DNA of 42,489 bases from Marinosulfonomonas sp. GTDB taxonomy: Bacteria; Pseudomonadota; Alphaproteobacteria; Rhodobacterales; Rhodobacteraceae. A program made the position numbers and the translations under genes. The notes below the pieces were generated by a model. The model was not told where the DNA came from and made no database searches. It worked only from the letters and a program-made list of their open reading frames with translations. Of this stretch, positions 8,340-17,187 are shown one piece after another (the first letter of the stretch is position 1; the number at the start of each line of letters is the position of its first letter). Where the stretch lies: NCBI GenBank assembly GCA_015488685.1, contig WFNH01000107.1, positions 1 to 42,489 on the forward strand, read 5' to 3'.

Positions 8340-9581
8340 CTACTGCGCCGGTGCCACAACTTTGTGTGAAAACACTGTTTCATGCCCCTTTTCGGGATGC
8401 CGAGGAACCAGCAATGCCAACCCCAGCGATATCACCGCAATCGCGGCAGCAAAAATAAACACCCCGCCAGGCGAAGTGACCCAAAGATACCCCAGCAAAG
8501 CAGGCAGGAACACTGCGGAAAAATGATTAATAGTAAAAGCCACAGCCGCCGTGGGGGCAATATCCTGCGGGTCGGCGATTTTCTGGAAATAGGTTTTCAG
8601 CGCAAAGGCCAGCGCGAAAAACATGTGGTCAATCACATAAAGCGTCGCCGCCAGCACCACGCCCCAGCCGAAATAGAATATCCCGCCATAGAGCGAAAAC
8701 ACGATTACCAGCCCGGAATATTCGAAAATCAGCGCCCTGCGTTCACCAAACCGTCCCACCGCGCGCCCCATCAGCGGGGCAAAGGTCATATTGGCAATCA
8801 GGTTGATCAGATAAAGGGCAGTGATTTCATGCACTTTGAAGCCGAATTTCTCGACCATCATAAAACCCGCGAACACCACAAATATCTGCCGCCGTGCACC
8901 AGCCATGAATTGCAGCGCATAATACAGCCAATAGCGCCGCCGCAGTATGAATTTCTTGACCTGCGGGTGCGGGGCCTCGAATTGCGGATAGGCCAGCAGG
9001 ACGAAGATAGCAACCAGTGCAGCAAACCCGCCCGAAACCATGTAAACAAAATTATAGCTAAGGTCGAAAGCCTTCCACGTCAGTACGATCAGCACATAGG
9101 ACACCAGCGTCGCTGCCGACCCTGCCGCACCGATCCAGCCCAGAACATGCGGCGCGCGGGCCTTATCGATCCATTGCAGTTGCAGCGACTGGTTTACGGT
9201 TTCATAGTAGTGGAACCCCAGGGAACTGAGCATGGTGATGGTCAATATCCCGCCCAGTGACGGAAATTGCGCCGTCAGCGCCGTAGCCACCCCCAGCAAC
9301 AACAGCGAAACAGCCGCCAGCACCTGTTCACGGATGAAAACGATCAGGGCGATCACGCCAATCGCCAGAAACCCCGGAATTTCGCGCACCGAATGCAGCC
9401 AGCCGATTTCAACACCGGTAAATCCGGCCTTGTCTATGACAAAATTGTTCAACAAGGCCATCCAGGTTGCAAAGGCAACCGGCATTGCCATCGACATCAA
9501 AAACAGCAACGTCACCGGCCTGCGCCAAAAAGGCAAGCTGCCGGTTTCGTCAAGGGGAATGGTCGTGCCACGCATTTTCAT
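8340..9581 (-). CDS. MFS transporter, substrate unknown
   Basis: A 413-residue, highly hydrophobic protein with about 12 predicted TM segments and a hydrophilic loop near the middle ([21 protein letters not shown]), the usual layout of major facilitator carriers. I see no motif that fixes a substrate. Start ATG 9581, with a second ATG two codons on. It is divergent from the YeeE/YedE gene, sharing a 117-bp promoter region with an FNR-like box, and is followed by msrA. Confidence 0.85.
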   Translation of the reverse strand: MKMRGTTIPLDETGSLPFWRRPVTLLFLMSMAMPVAFATWMALLNNFVIDKAGFTGVEIGWLHSVREIPGFLAIGVIALIVFIREQVLAAVSLLLLGVATALTAQFPSLGGILTITMLSSLGFHYYETVNQSLQLQWIDKARAPHVLGWIGAAGSAATLVSYVLIVLTWKAFDLSYNFVYMVSGGFAALVAIFVLLAYPQFEAPHPQVKKFILRRRYWLYYALQFMAGARRQIFVVFAGFMMVEKFGFKVHEITALYLINLIANMTFAPLMGRAVGRFGERRALIFEYSGLVIVFSLYGGIFYFGWGVVLAATLYVIDHMFFALAFALKTYFQKIADPQDIAPTAAVAFTINHFSAVFLPALLGYLWVTSPGGVFIFAAAIAVISLGLALLVPRHPEKGHETVFSHKVVAPAQ

Positions 9582-9627
9582 TCCATACCCTTAGATGTAT
9601 TTTCCTGTTGGCACCAGTACTGCTTTT

Positions 9628-9641
9628 GTGATCTATATCAA
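9628..9641. promoter_or_regulatory. FNR/FnrL-like box
   Basis: The sequence GTGATCTATATCAA matches 9 of the 10 fixed positions of the FNR consensus TTGAT-N4-ATCAA. It lies 58 bp upstream of the yeeE-type start and 46 bp upstream of the divergent MFS start. This suggests control by oxygen or nitric oxide through an FnrL/Dnr-type regulator, which is common in Rhodobacterales. No regulator gene is nearby. Confidence 0.6.
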
Positions 9642-9698
9642 GGAACACAATCACAAATTAGAATATGTTCACGCCAACCAAATCGCCCCGAGGAACCG

Positions 9699-10760
9699 AT
9701 GGATATTCTGCCCCTTGTTGAATGGCTGGACGAAAATCCCACAGCCGCCCTGTTTGGCCTGGTCACAGGCATTATTTTCGGCGTGGCTGCACAGCGGTCG
9801 CGGTTTTGCCTGCGGGCGGCCACCATCGAATTTGCCCGCGGTCAAATCGGACCCAGCGTTACCGTCTGGCTGCTGACCTTTTCAACTGCCATGTTCTGGG
9901 TGCAGGGGGCCGACCTGCTGGGAATGATGCGGGTCGAAGAGGCGCGGATCATGGCCGTTCCCGGTTCATGGTCAGGCGCGATCATTGGCGGGCTGATCTT
10001 TGGCGTTGGCATGGTGTTGTCGCGGGGCTGTTCCGGTCGTTTGCTGGTGCTGGCGGCTACCGGAAACCTGCGCAGCGTGGTTTCGGGACTGATTTTTGCC
10101 GTGGTCGCCCAGATGAGCCTGCACAGTTGGCTGGCCCCGTTGCGCAACCGGCTGGCGGCACTCTGGACCACGACGGGGGGGCAGAATATGGACCTGCTGG
10201 CCGAATTCCACCTGCCCGACTGGGGCGGATTCGCGCTGGGGATTATTCTGTCGGCCTATGCGATTTATCAGGCAAGACGCAACCAGATGAGCACGATGCG
10301 GCTGGTATTTGCTTCGGGCGTGGGGTTCTCGGTTGCGGTAGGCTATCTGCTGACCTTCTCGCTCTCGGAAGTCAGCTTTAATCCGATCACCGTCACCAGC
10401 GCCACCTTTACCGGCCCATCGGCCAATACGCTTATGTTCGCGCTGGACAGCACGTCTATTCTGAAATTCGATGTGGGGCTGGTGCCCGGCGTTTTCCTTG
10501 GCTCGTTCCTGGCGTCAGTGATCGCGCGGGATTTCAAGTTTCAGGGGTTCGAGAACGAGGCCAACATGCGCCGCTCGATGTTCGGTGCGGTGCTGATGGG
10601 GTTTGGCGGGATGCTGGCGGGGGGCTGTGCGATTGGCAACGGTGTGACCGGCACATCCATCATGGCCGGCACCGCATGGCTGGCGCTGCTTTGCATGTGG
10701 ATCGGCGCGATGACCACAGATTTCCTGCTGGATCAGCGGCGGGTTGCGGTGCTTGCCTGA
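9699..10760 (+). CDS. YeeE/YedE family sulfur-compound transporter
   Basis: A 353-residue membrane protein. The three cysteine motifs of the family are present: RSRFCLRAA (C37), LSRGCSGRLL (C111) and AGGCAIGNGVTG (C310), set among about 9-10 TM segments. In the thiosulfate transporter TsuA/YeeE, conserved cysteines relay thiosulfate across the membrane; thiosulfate or another sulfur compound is therefore a reasonable substrate, by family only. I start at ATG 9699 with GAGGAA just upstream; the 144-codon longer frame has no family resemblance. No TsuB/TusA-like partner gene is adjacent. An FNR-like box lies upstream. Confidence 0.88.
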   Translation: MDILPLVEWLDENPTAALFGLVTGIIFGVAAQRSRFCLRAATIEFARGQIGPSVTVWLLTFSTAMFWVQGADLLGMMRVEEARIMAVPGSWSGAIIGGLIFGVGMVLSRGCSGRLLVLAATGNLRSVVSGLIFAVVAQMSLHSWLAPLRNRLAALWTTTGGQNMDLLAEFHLPDWGGFALGIILSAYAIYQARRNQMSTMRLVFASGVGFSVAVGYLLTFSLSEVSFNPITVTSATFTGPSANTLMFALDSTSILKFDVGLVPGVFLGSFLASVIARDFKFQGFENEANMRRSMFGAVLMGFGGMLAGGCAIGNGVTGTSIMAGTAWLALLCMWIGAMTTDFLLDQRRVAVLA

Positions 10761-10817
10761 TCAAAGCATTCTGCAGCAAGTCCCTGATCACACCCAAGTT
10801 TGCCGTTGGCCATCTTG

Positions 10818-12659
10818 TTAGTGTTCACTCTCAAACAGGTTAACCTTCACTCCCTGCGATTTTAAAACGGCTATCTGGGACGGATCACTGATCTGTAGGT
10901 AATCAAGGTTCAATTCTTGCAACTCATCCATACCAAATAAAGGCGACAGGTCACTGATCTTTGTACCGCGAATATTAAGCCATTTCAGATTATTCAGGCC
11001 AAGCAATGGCAAGCGATCCACGCCTGATCTACTACGCAAATTCAGTTTCTGAAGCCCGGTTAGACCAGATAGAGGTGATAGGTCACTGACGTCTGTGGCG
11101 CTGATATCCAACCGCTCCAATCTGCTCAGGTTCAGCAGCGGCCTGATATCCGAGATTGGAGCGCTTACTTTGAGTTCTTTAAGCGAGCTCAGGCTGATCA
11201 GCGGCGTGATATCTCTGGCCGGTATCTCTTGTAGGATCAGCTTTTCCAGCTTGCTTAGCCCTGAAAGCGGTGAAAGGTCGCTGATTTTTGCATGTCTAAT
11301 GATTAGCCACTGCAGATCTGTCAATTTCGACAATGGAGTCAAATCAGTGTATGTCCCCCCCACGATTATCAACCGTTTCAGATTACTTAGGTGAGACAGT
11401 TGCGAAAACTCGCTTGCCCCCGGCCTTCTAAGTTCCAAATCCTGCAACTCTGTCAGTTCAAACAACGGTGAAAGGTCTTTGGGCAAACTCCTCTTGTAGA
11501 ACCGTCCCCACCTAAGGAAAAGACGCTTAAGGCTTTTCCGGCCAGAGAGAGATGAAATATCTTTCACCTCCCCTATGAGCATCAAACCCTGCAATCTTGG
11601 TAGTCTGGGCAACGACGAAATATCAATGTACCCCCCCGCTTCGAGTGTTAGCCATTTCAGATTACTTAACTTAGACAACACAGACAGGTTTCTGACTTTT
11701 GTGTCTTGGATAGACAAATACTCCAACTCTGTCAGTTTCAACAGCGCGGAAAAGTCTCTGGCACCCACCCCAAAGAGAGTTAATCGCTTCAGATTATTCA
11801 GGCCTGATAGCGCCGAAATATTGGTTACTTCCCCTGAAAGTTCCAAATCCTCTAACTCTGTCAATCCAGACAATGGTGAAAGGTCACTGTCCGATCCCAC
11901 CCTGAGGACAAGACGCTTCAGATTGCTTAGGGTGGATAGCGGCGAAAGGTCATCTACTTCGCTTAAAAGTTCCAAATCCTCTAACTCGGTCAATCCAGAC
12001 AACGATGAAATGTCGCTGTCCCATCCCGGAATAAGGACCATACTCTTCAGATTGCTGAGGCCGGATAGTGGCGAAAGGTCTTTTACCCTGCCGGAAAGCC
12101 GCAAATTTTGCAGCCCTGTCAATCCGGACAATGGCGAAAGGTCACTATCCCGTCCCAGTTCGAGGGTTAGACTCTTTAGTTTGGTGAGGCTGGATAACGG
12201 CGAAAGGTCACTTTCCCGCCCCAGTTCGAGGGTTAGACTCTCCAGATTACTGAGGCCGGATAACGGTGAAAGGTCATCATACTGCCCGGGCCCGAGGCTT
12301 AACTGCTTCAAATTGCTAAGATTGGACAACGCTGAAAGCGTTTGAACCTCGTTGGCGAGAAGGGATAAGTTCCGCAAATTTCTCAGACCAGATAACGATG
12401 AGATATCGTTGATTCCTATGTAACCCAGGTTCAAATCCTGCAGTAAAGTCAGCTTCTCGATTTCGCGGGGCAAGGTGCGTAGGTTTTTCAGATGACTAAG
12501 GTCTAGTTCAGTTCCCCCGGCTTCCAGCACTTCTGCAATAACCTGTTTGGCCCTGTTGAAATCAGCAATTTCCGCGTCATCTTGCGCTGATGCCCCGCCG
12601 GAAATCGTGCACAGGAATATGAGGATAGCTGTAAACGTTGTTAATACCTTAATACTCAT
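10818..12659 (-). CDS. secreted leucine-rich-repeat protein
   Basis: A 613-residue protein. Residues 1-25 form a signal peptide (cleavage likely at GGASA/QDD). A short cap follows, then about 25 tandem repeats of 21-22 residues of the form LSPLSGLTNLKxLxL..., close to the bacterial internalin/SDS22 type, running to the C-terminus. Repeats of 21 and 22 residues often alternate in the middle, and one unit is about 28 residues (WGRFYKRSLPKD). There is no membrane anchor or sorting signal, so it is predicted to be periplasmic or extracellular. The gene is visibly more A+T-rich than its neighbours, suggesting acquisition. Function unknown; LRR arrays usually bind other proteins. Confidence 0.88.
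   Translation of the reverse strand: MSIKVLTTFTAILIFLCTISGGASAQDDAEIADFNRAKQVIAEVLEAGGTELDLSHLKNLRTLPREIEKLTLLQDLNLGYIGINDISSLSGLRNLRNLSLLANEVQTLSALSNLSNLKQLSLGPGQYDDLSPLSGLSNLESLTLELGRESDLSPLSSLTKLKSLTLELGRDSDLSPLSGLTGLQNLRLSGRVKDLSPLSGLSNLKSMVLIPGWDSDISSLSGLTELEDLELLSEVDDLSPLSTLSNLKRLVLRVGSDSDLSPLSGLTELEDLELSGEVTNISALSGLNNLKRLTLFGVGARDFSALLKLTELEYLSIQDTKVRNLSVLSKLSNLKWLTLEAGGYIDISSLPRLPRLQGLMLIGEVKDISSLSGRKSLKRLFLRWGRFYKRSLPKDLSPLFELTELQDLELRRPGASEFSQLSHLSNLKRLIIVGGTYTDLTPLSKLTDLQWLIIRHAKISDLSPLSGLSKLEKLILQEIPARDITPLISLSSLKELKVSAPISDIRPLLNLSRLERLDISATDVSDLSPLSGLTGLQKLNLRSRSGVDRLPLLGLNNLKWLNIRGTKISDLSPLFGMDELQELNLDYLQISDPSQIAVLKSQGVKVNLFESEH
12133..12241. repeat. near-identical 66-bp repeat units in the LRR gene
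   Basis: The blocks 12133-12175 and 12199-12241 match at 41 of 43 positions with a 66-bp (22-residue) offset. They encode two adjacent repeats sharing the peptide LTLELGR. Other units of the gene are much more diverged, so this looks like a recent duplication of one unit. Confidence 0.75.
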
Positions 12660-12729
12660 TGCCCTGATCCTTACCGACTACACGTTCCTATCTGTAATCC
12701 TTAGTGTGTTCGCGGTAAATACAATAGCG

Positions 12730-12744
12730 CATAGGCAGCCTATG
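12730..12744. promoter_or_regulatory. perfect palindrome upstream of the LRR gene
   Basis: CATAGGCAGCCTATG is a perfect 15-nt dyad with 7-bp arms around one central A, 71 bp upstream of the LRR start codon. A one-base loop cannot form a stable hairpin, so a protein-binding site is more likely. No regulator is identified. Confidence 0.5.
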
Positions 12745-12849
12745 TCTTGCACAGTGATTGCAAAACCCGCATGGCTGACACTGGTGCCCATTGGGGACGG
12801 CAATGACCGCTGATGTTCTCTGGATCAATATTGGTTTTGCGCCACCTGA

Positions 12850-13806
12850 TCAGGAAAACAGCGACCGCATCAACAGCATTGCATTGGCCGGATTTTCCCC
12901 GATCCGCCGTGCTGCATGGGGCCACCAGTCACGCCCGAAAGGCACATACAGGCGCACCCGCTCGCCTTTGGCGGCCAGCCCTTTGGCCACATCCTCGCGC
13001 ACGCCCAGCAGCATTTCGAATTCGTATTCCCCCGCCTGCCAGCCATTGGCCCGCGCGGTTTCAATGGTGAAATCCTGCAGGGCCGTGTCATGGGTGGCGA
13101 TGATCGGGTAAAATCCGTTTTCCCGCGCCTGTGGTGACAGCATATCGCCAATCAACACCCGCGAATTGGCCTTTATGTCGGCCCGTTTGGTAAAGGCAAT
13201 ATCGGAGGGCGCCGCAAACGCCCCCTTGACCAGCCGCACCCGGCTCCCTCGTGCGATCTGGGCCTGCAAATCCTGCTGTGTGCGGCGTAAATAAGCCTGC
13301 AAGGTCAGCGCCACAGGCAGCCCCATATCCTGCATGTGGTTGTGCACAGCGATGGTTGGATCATTCAGGCTGGCGTCCTCCATATCGAACATCAGGCAGT
13401 TCACGCCGCCCTTGTTACCCACCGCCGCCTGCACTGCCTTGGCGATCCGTTCGGCGTGGCCCGCCACCACATCCGGGTCCAGATGGTGGCCGATCTGGGT
13501 GGGGTCAACCGATACATGCACATCCAGCCCCGCCTGCCCCAGTTTGGCGGCAACATCCAGTTTGTTGTCGATGTTCTGCGTCACCAGATCCCAGTCATCC
13601 ACATATTCGCCCATGTAGAACAGCGAACTGCGGATGCCATTTTCGGCCAGCAATTTCTGCGCCCGTTTTATTCCGGCGTCGGATGTATCCCCCGACACAT
13701 ATTTGCCCGACAGAAAACTGGTTGCGCGGGAATGCTGGGCGAAATTCTTGACCCGTTTGGAGCGCGCCAATGCGATCATCCCCGACTGCCACAATTTGCG
13801 AAACAT
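12850..13806 (-). CDS. proline dehydrogenase family protein (monofunctional)
   Basis: A 318-residue FAD-dependent proline dehydrogenase-type barrel. Typical pieces in order are SLFYMGEYVDD, FDMEDA, TLQAYLRRT, VRLVKGAF, YEFEMLLGVRED, RLYVPFGRDWW and the substrate-binding ARRIGENPAN near the C-terminus. The family oxidises proline, or a related imino acid, to pyrroline-5-carboxylate at the membrane face. There is no C-terminal P5C dehydrogenase domain as in PutA and no such gene adjacent. Start ATG 13806 is chosen over a TTG one codon earlier. The small membrane protein gene lies 21 bp upstream and is probably co-transcribed. The true substrate could differ from proline. Confidence 0.88.
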   Translation of the reverse strand: MFRKLWQSGMIALARSKRVKNFAQHSRATSFLSGKYVSGDTSDAGIKRAQKLLAENGIRSSLFYMGEYVDDWDLVTQNIDNKLDVAAKLGQAGLDVHVSVDPTQIGHHLDPDVVAGHAERIAKAVQAAVGNKGGVNCLMFDMEDASLNDPTIAVHNHMQDMGLPVALTLQAYLRRTQQDLQAQIARGSRVRLVKGAFAAPSDIAFTKRADIKANSRVLIGDMLSPQARENGFYPIIATHDTALQDFTIETARANGWQAGEYEFEMLLGVREDVAKGLAAKGERVRLYVPFGRDWWPHAARRIGENPANAMLLMRSLFS

Positions 13807-13827
13807 CAAAACGCCCCTTTTGCGCGG

Positions 13828-14127
13828 TTACTTTTTACCCAAACGCCAGCCTGCCAGCAGAACATAGAAAAACAGCACGCCGAACACCACGGCCCCGACA
13901 ACGCCGATCGCAACCATCGTATCGGCCACCGCCGCCTGTTGTGGCGAGGCGGGGTTGTCGTAGCGGCCAAAGGTCAGCACCTCGAGCGTGCCACGCCCGA
14001 CCATGCCAAAAGTGTCACGCACCCGCCACCAGAAGGCAAACAGGCCAGAGGCCAGAGAACCGCAAAACGTCAGCCCCAGCAGGGTGGATCTGTTGCGGGC
14101 AATAAACCCTTTGGATTGCTGTTTCAT
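13828..14127 (-). CDS. small two-helix membrane protein, hypothetical
   Basis: A 99-residue protein with two TM segments: TLLGLTFCGSLASGLFAFWW near the N-terminus, and TMVAIGVVGAVVFGVLFFYV near the C-terminus, ending in basic residues (GWRLGKK). A GTG five codons upstream is an alternative start. It lies 36 bp after priA and 21 bp before the proline dehydrogenase-type gene, all leftward. I do not recognise its family; a role as a membrane partner for the dehydrogenase is conjecture from position only. Confidence 0.65.
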   Translation of the reverse strand: MKQQSKGFIARNRSTLLGLTFCGSLASGLFAFWWRVRDTFGMVGRGTLEVLTFGRYDNPASPQQAAVADTMVAIGVVGAVVFGVLFFYVLLAGWRLGKK

Positions 14128-14163
14128 CGGCACATCACCCACGCCGGAATGGCGCTGCGCGGA

Positions 14164-16359
14164 TCATAAGAAGCTTTGCGGATCAATATCAATAGCCAGC
14201 CGCACGGAATTCGGCACCCGCAGTTGCCCGACCCACGCCTTCAACGCCGCCTGCAACGGCACCCCTTTGGCGGCCTTCACCAACAGGCGTACCCGATGCC
14301 GTCCCCTGATCCGTGCGATCGGCGCCGGTGCGGGGCCGAACACCTGTGCCGATACCTGCCGCAAAGGACCATCGCGCCGTGCCAGTTCCGAGGCGAAACC
14401 GAACACCTCGTCCACGTTTTCCGAACTCAGGATAATCCCCGCCATTCGCCCGTAAGGTGGCACGCCTGCCGCCTCGCGCTCGCGGGCTTCGGCTTGCCAG
14501 AATGCCTCTTCATCCCCTGACAGAATGGCGCGGATCACAGGGTGTTCGGGCTGTGTGGTTTGCAACAACGCCAGCCCCTTCTTTTCCACCCGACCGGCCC
14601 GCCCAGCCACCTGCCGCATCAGCTGGAATGTGCGTTCCGCCGCCCGCAGGTCGGAGCCTTGCAAGCCCAGATCGGCATCAATCACCCCGACCAGGGTCAG
14701 CAGCGGAAAGTTATGCCCCTTGGCCACCATCTGCGTGCCGATGATGATGTCACAGGCCCCCGCAGCGATTTCCTCGATCTTTTCCTTCAGCGCGCGGGCC
14801 GAGCCGAACAGATCCGACGACAACACCGCCACGCGGGCATCGGGAAACAGCGCGCGCACCTCTTCGTCCAGCCGCTCGACACCCGGGCCAACGGGGGCCA
14901 ATCGCCCCTCGGCCTCGCAGGAGGGGCATTTGTCGGGCATCGGTTTGGTTTCGCCGCACTGGTGGCACATCAGGCGTTTCTGGAACCGGTGTTCCACCAT
15001 CCGCGCATCGCAATGGTCACAACCGATCTGGTGCCCGCAGGCCCGACACACCGTTGTCGGCGCGTAACCTCGGCGGTTGATAAACAGCAGCGACTGTTCC
15101 CCCAGCGCCACCCGCGCCGCCACCGCATCGCGCAAGCTTGGCGAAATCCAGCGGCTGGACGGAATATCCTCGGTGCGCAGATCAATCGCCCGCATATCCG
15201 GCATTTGTGCGGTGCCAAAGCGCGAGGTCAACTCCACCCGTTTATACTTGCCCGCCTGCGCATTCGCCCAAGTCTCCAACGAAGGTGTGGCCGAAGCCAG
15301 CACCACCTGCGCCGAACACAAGGATGCGCGCAAAACCACCATATCGCGGGCGTTATAAAGCACGCCTTCTTCCTGTTTGTAGGAGGTATCATGTTCCTCA
15401 TCCACCACCACCAGCCCCAAGTCGCGGAACGGCAGGAACAGGGCCGATCGTGCGCCAACCACCAGCCCTACATTGCCCTCGCCCGCCATTTTCCACAGGC
15501 GGCGGCGTTCGGTCATGGTGACGCCGGAATGCCATTCGCCAGCACATGCTCCAAAGCGGTCCTCGACCCGTTTCAGGAATTCCGAAGTCAGGGCGATTTC
15601 GGGCAACAGCACCAGCGCCTGACGGCCCTTGCGTAGACATTCGGCCACGGCTTCCAGATAGACCTCGGTCTTGCCCGAACCGGTGACGCCTTTCAGCAAC
15701 GTAGTGCCATAGGTGCCGCTGACCACCCCGTCGCGCAGCACATCCGCCGCCGCGGCCTGATCCGGTGTCAGATCCACGCCGTTGAAATCAGGGTCCAGCG
15801 GCGGATAGGGCAGATCGCGCGGGCTGTTCTCTTCCCGCACCACGCCCTGTTTCACCAGCCCCTTGATCACCGAAGAAGACACACCGGCCTGTTCCGCCAA
15901 CTCGCCCAACGTAAACGACAAGCCGCCATAATCCGCCAGCACCTTCAACACACGTCGCCGCGCGTCGGTTTCGCGGTCGGGTGCGCCGCAGCCCAGCCGG
16001 AACACCTTGCGCATTGCAGGCGCATCGCCCAGCCCCGGCGCGCGGGTCGCCAGCCGCAGCATCATCGACAACGGCGTCATGGTATAGTCCGCCGCCCGTG
16101 TCAGAAATTCGCGCATTTCACCGCGCATCGGGGCGACATCCAGCACGCGGATCACACTGCGCGCTTTCTTCAGGTCAAATCCGCCGCGCCCCCTGCCCCA
16201 GACCACACCAATCACCTTGCGTGGACCCAGCGGCACCTCGACAAAAGCGCCAGTCATGCAGCCACCTTCGGGGGCCTTGTAATCCAGCAGCCGGTCAATC
16301 GGTTGCGCGGTCAGTACAGCCACCAGCGTGCCTTCGTCGAAAAAACCGCGATCAGACAT
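14164..16359 (-). CDS. priA: PriA, primosomal replication-restart helicase
   Basis: A 731-residue superfamily 2 helicase. An N-terminal 3'-end-binding domain is followed by Walker A (GVTGSGKTEVYL, about residue 226), Walker B VVDEEHDTSYKQEE, and the paired zinc-binding cluster between about residues 436 and 486 (CRACGHQIGCDHCD, then CHQCGETKP and CPSCEAEG, eight cysteines). Helicase motifs in the C-terminal half include GTQMVAKGHNFP and QVAGRAGR. PriA reloads the replisome at stalled or repaired forks. It is divergent from the transaldolase-like gene, with 89 bp between the start codons. Confidence 0.97.
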   Translation of the reverse strand: MSDRGFFDEGTLVAVLTAQPIDRLLDYKAPEGGCMTGAFVEVPLGPRKVIGVVWGRGRGGFDLKKARSVIRVLDVAPMRGEMREFLTRAADYTMTPLSMMLRLATRAPGLGDAPAMRKVFRLGCGAPDRETDARRRVLKVLADYGGLSFTLGELAEQAGVSSSVIKGLVKQGVVREENSPRDLPYPPLDPDFNGVDLTPDQAAAADVLRDGVVSGTYGTTLLKGVTGSGKTEVYLEAVAECLRKGRQALVLLPEIALTSEFLKRVEDRFGACAGEWHSGVTMTERRRLWKMAGEGNVGLVVGARSALFLPFRDLGLVVVDEEHDTSYKQEEGVLYNARDMVVLRASLCSAQVVLASATPSLETWANAQAGKYKRVELTSRFGTAQMPDMRAIDLRTEDIPSSRWISPSLRDAVAARVALGEQSLLFINRRGYAPTTVCRACGHQIGCDHCDARMVEHRFQKRLMCHQCGETKPMPDKCPSCEAEGRLAPVGPGVERLDEEVRALFPDARVAVLSSDLFGSARALKEKIEEIAAGACDIIIGTQMVAKGHNFPLLTLVGVIDADLGLQGSDLRAAERTFQLMRQVAGRAGRVEKKGLALLQTTQPEHPVIRAILSGDEEAFWQAEAREREAAGVPPYGRMAGIILSSENVDEVFGFASELARRDGPLRQVSAQVFGPAPAPIARIRGRHRVRLLVKAAKGVPLQAALKAWVGQLRVPNSVRLAIDIDPQSFL

Positions 16360-16448
16360 GCGTTACCCCGCTGTTTAGGGCTTTCTGACCCTTGCCGGTT
16401 GCGCTAGAACGGACAAAATGTCGCAACAAATATGCAAGGGAATTACAG

Positions 16449-17102
16449 ATGCAATTTTTCATCGATACCGCCGAAGTCGAAGACATCAAGGAACTGAACG
16501 ATCTGGGAATGGCCGATGGTGTTACCACCAACCCGTCGCTGATCATGAAATCGGGCCGCGACATTCTGGAAGTGACCAAGGAAATCTGCGGCATCATTGA
16601 TGGCCCCGTTTCCGCCGAAGTTGTGGCGATGGACGCCGACGAGATGCTGAAAGAGGGCCGCAAGCTGGCCAAAATCGCCGACAATATCGCGGTAAAGGTG
16701 CCGCTGACATGGGCTGGTCTGAAAACCTGCAAGGCGCTGTCGGCGGATGGCATCATGGTCAACGTCACCCTGTGCTTCTCGGCCAACCAGGCGTTGCTGG
16801 CTGCCAAGGCTGGGGCGACATTTATTTCGCCGTTTATCGGGCGTCTGGACGACATTAACATTGATGGCATGGACCTGATCGCCGACATTCGCACGATCTA
16901 TGACAATTACGGTTTCGAGACCCGCATTCTGGCTGCCTCGATCCGCTCCGTCAACCACATGACCCAGGCCGCCCTGATCGGTGCCGACGTGGCCACCGCC
17001 CCGCCCGCCGTGATCAAGAAAATGGCCGACCATGTGCTGACCGACAAAGGGTTGGAAGGGTTCATGAAGGATTGGGCCAAAACAGGTCAGAAAATCCTGT
17101 AA
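16449..17102 (+). CDS. fsa: transaldolase / fructose-6-phosphate aldolase family (TalC/FSA)
   Basis: A 217-residue protein, the short length typical of the TalC/FSA subfamily. It starts [16 protein letters not shown], then [13 protein letters not shown], the Schiff-base lysine in [12 protein letters not shown] (K83), [19 protein letters not shown] and [10 protein letters not shown]. It acts in the cytoplasm either as a transaldolase of the pentose phosphate pathway or as a fructose-6-phosphate aldolase; the sequence alone does not decide. ATG 16449 has AAGGGA 7 nt upstream. It is followed by a strong hairpin at 17136. Confidence 0.93.
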   Translation: MQFFIDTAEVEDIKELNDLGMADGVTTNPSLIMKSGRDILEVTKEICGIIDGPVSAEVVAMDADEMLKEGRKLAKIADNIAVKVPLTWAGLKTCKALSADGIMVNVTLCFSANQALLAAKAGATFISPFIGRLDDINIDGMDLIADIRTIYDNYGFETRILAASIRSVNHMTQAALIGADVATAPPAVIKKMADHVLTDKGLEGFMKDWAKTGQKIL

Positions 17103-17135
17103 GGCGCAAAGCTTTTCACAACACGACAGCTAAAT

Positions 17136-17175
17136 CCCCATCTACCTTGGCTTTAAACGTCAATGGTAGGTGGGG
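17136..17175. terminator. hairpin between convergent genes
   Basis: An 11-bp stem (CCCCATCTACC with GGTAGGTGGGG, one G-T wobble) has an 18-nt loop. It lies between the end of fsa (17102) and the end of the leftward hypothetical gene (17188). There is no T-run, so it may be a weak terminator or a 3'-end stabiliser. Confidence 0.55.
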
Positions 17176-17187
17176 CGCGATAACGGC

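Noticed and set aside
11629-11637. C7 runs in the LRR gene and elsewhere (for example 11631, 39870) as phase-variation tracts
   Set aside because: Runs of seven occur several times in the window and are not exceptional for this base composition; only C9 in rfbD and the C7/T8 pair in rfbC stood out.
14542-15636. Long plus-strand frame opposite priA (364 codons)
   Set aside because: It overlaps the well-supported PriA coding sequence and has the Arg/His/Gln-rich composition of an antisense shadow.
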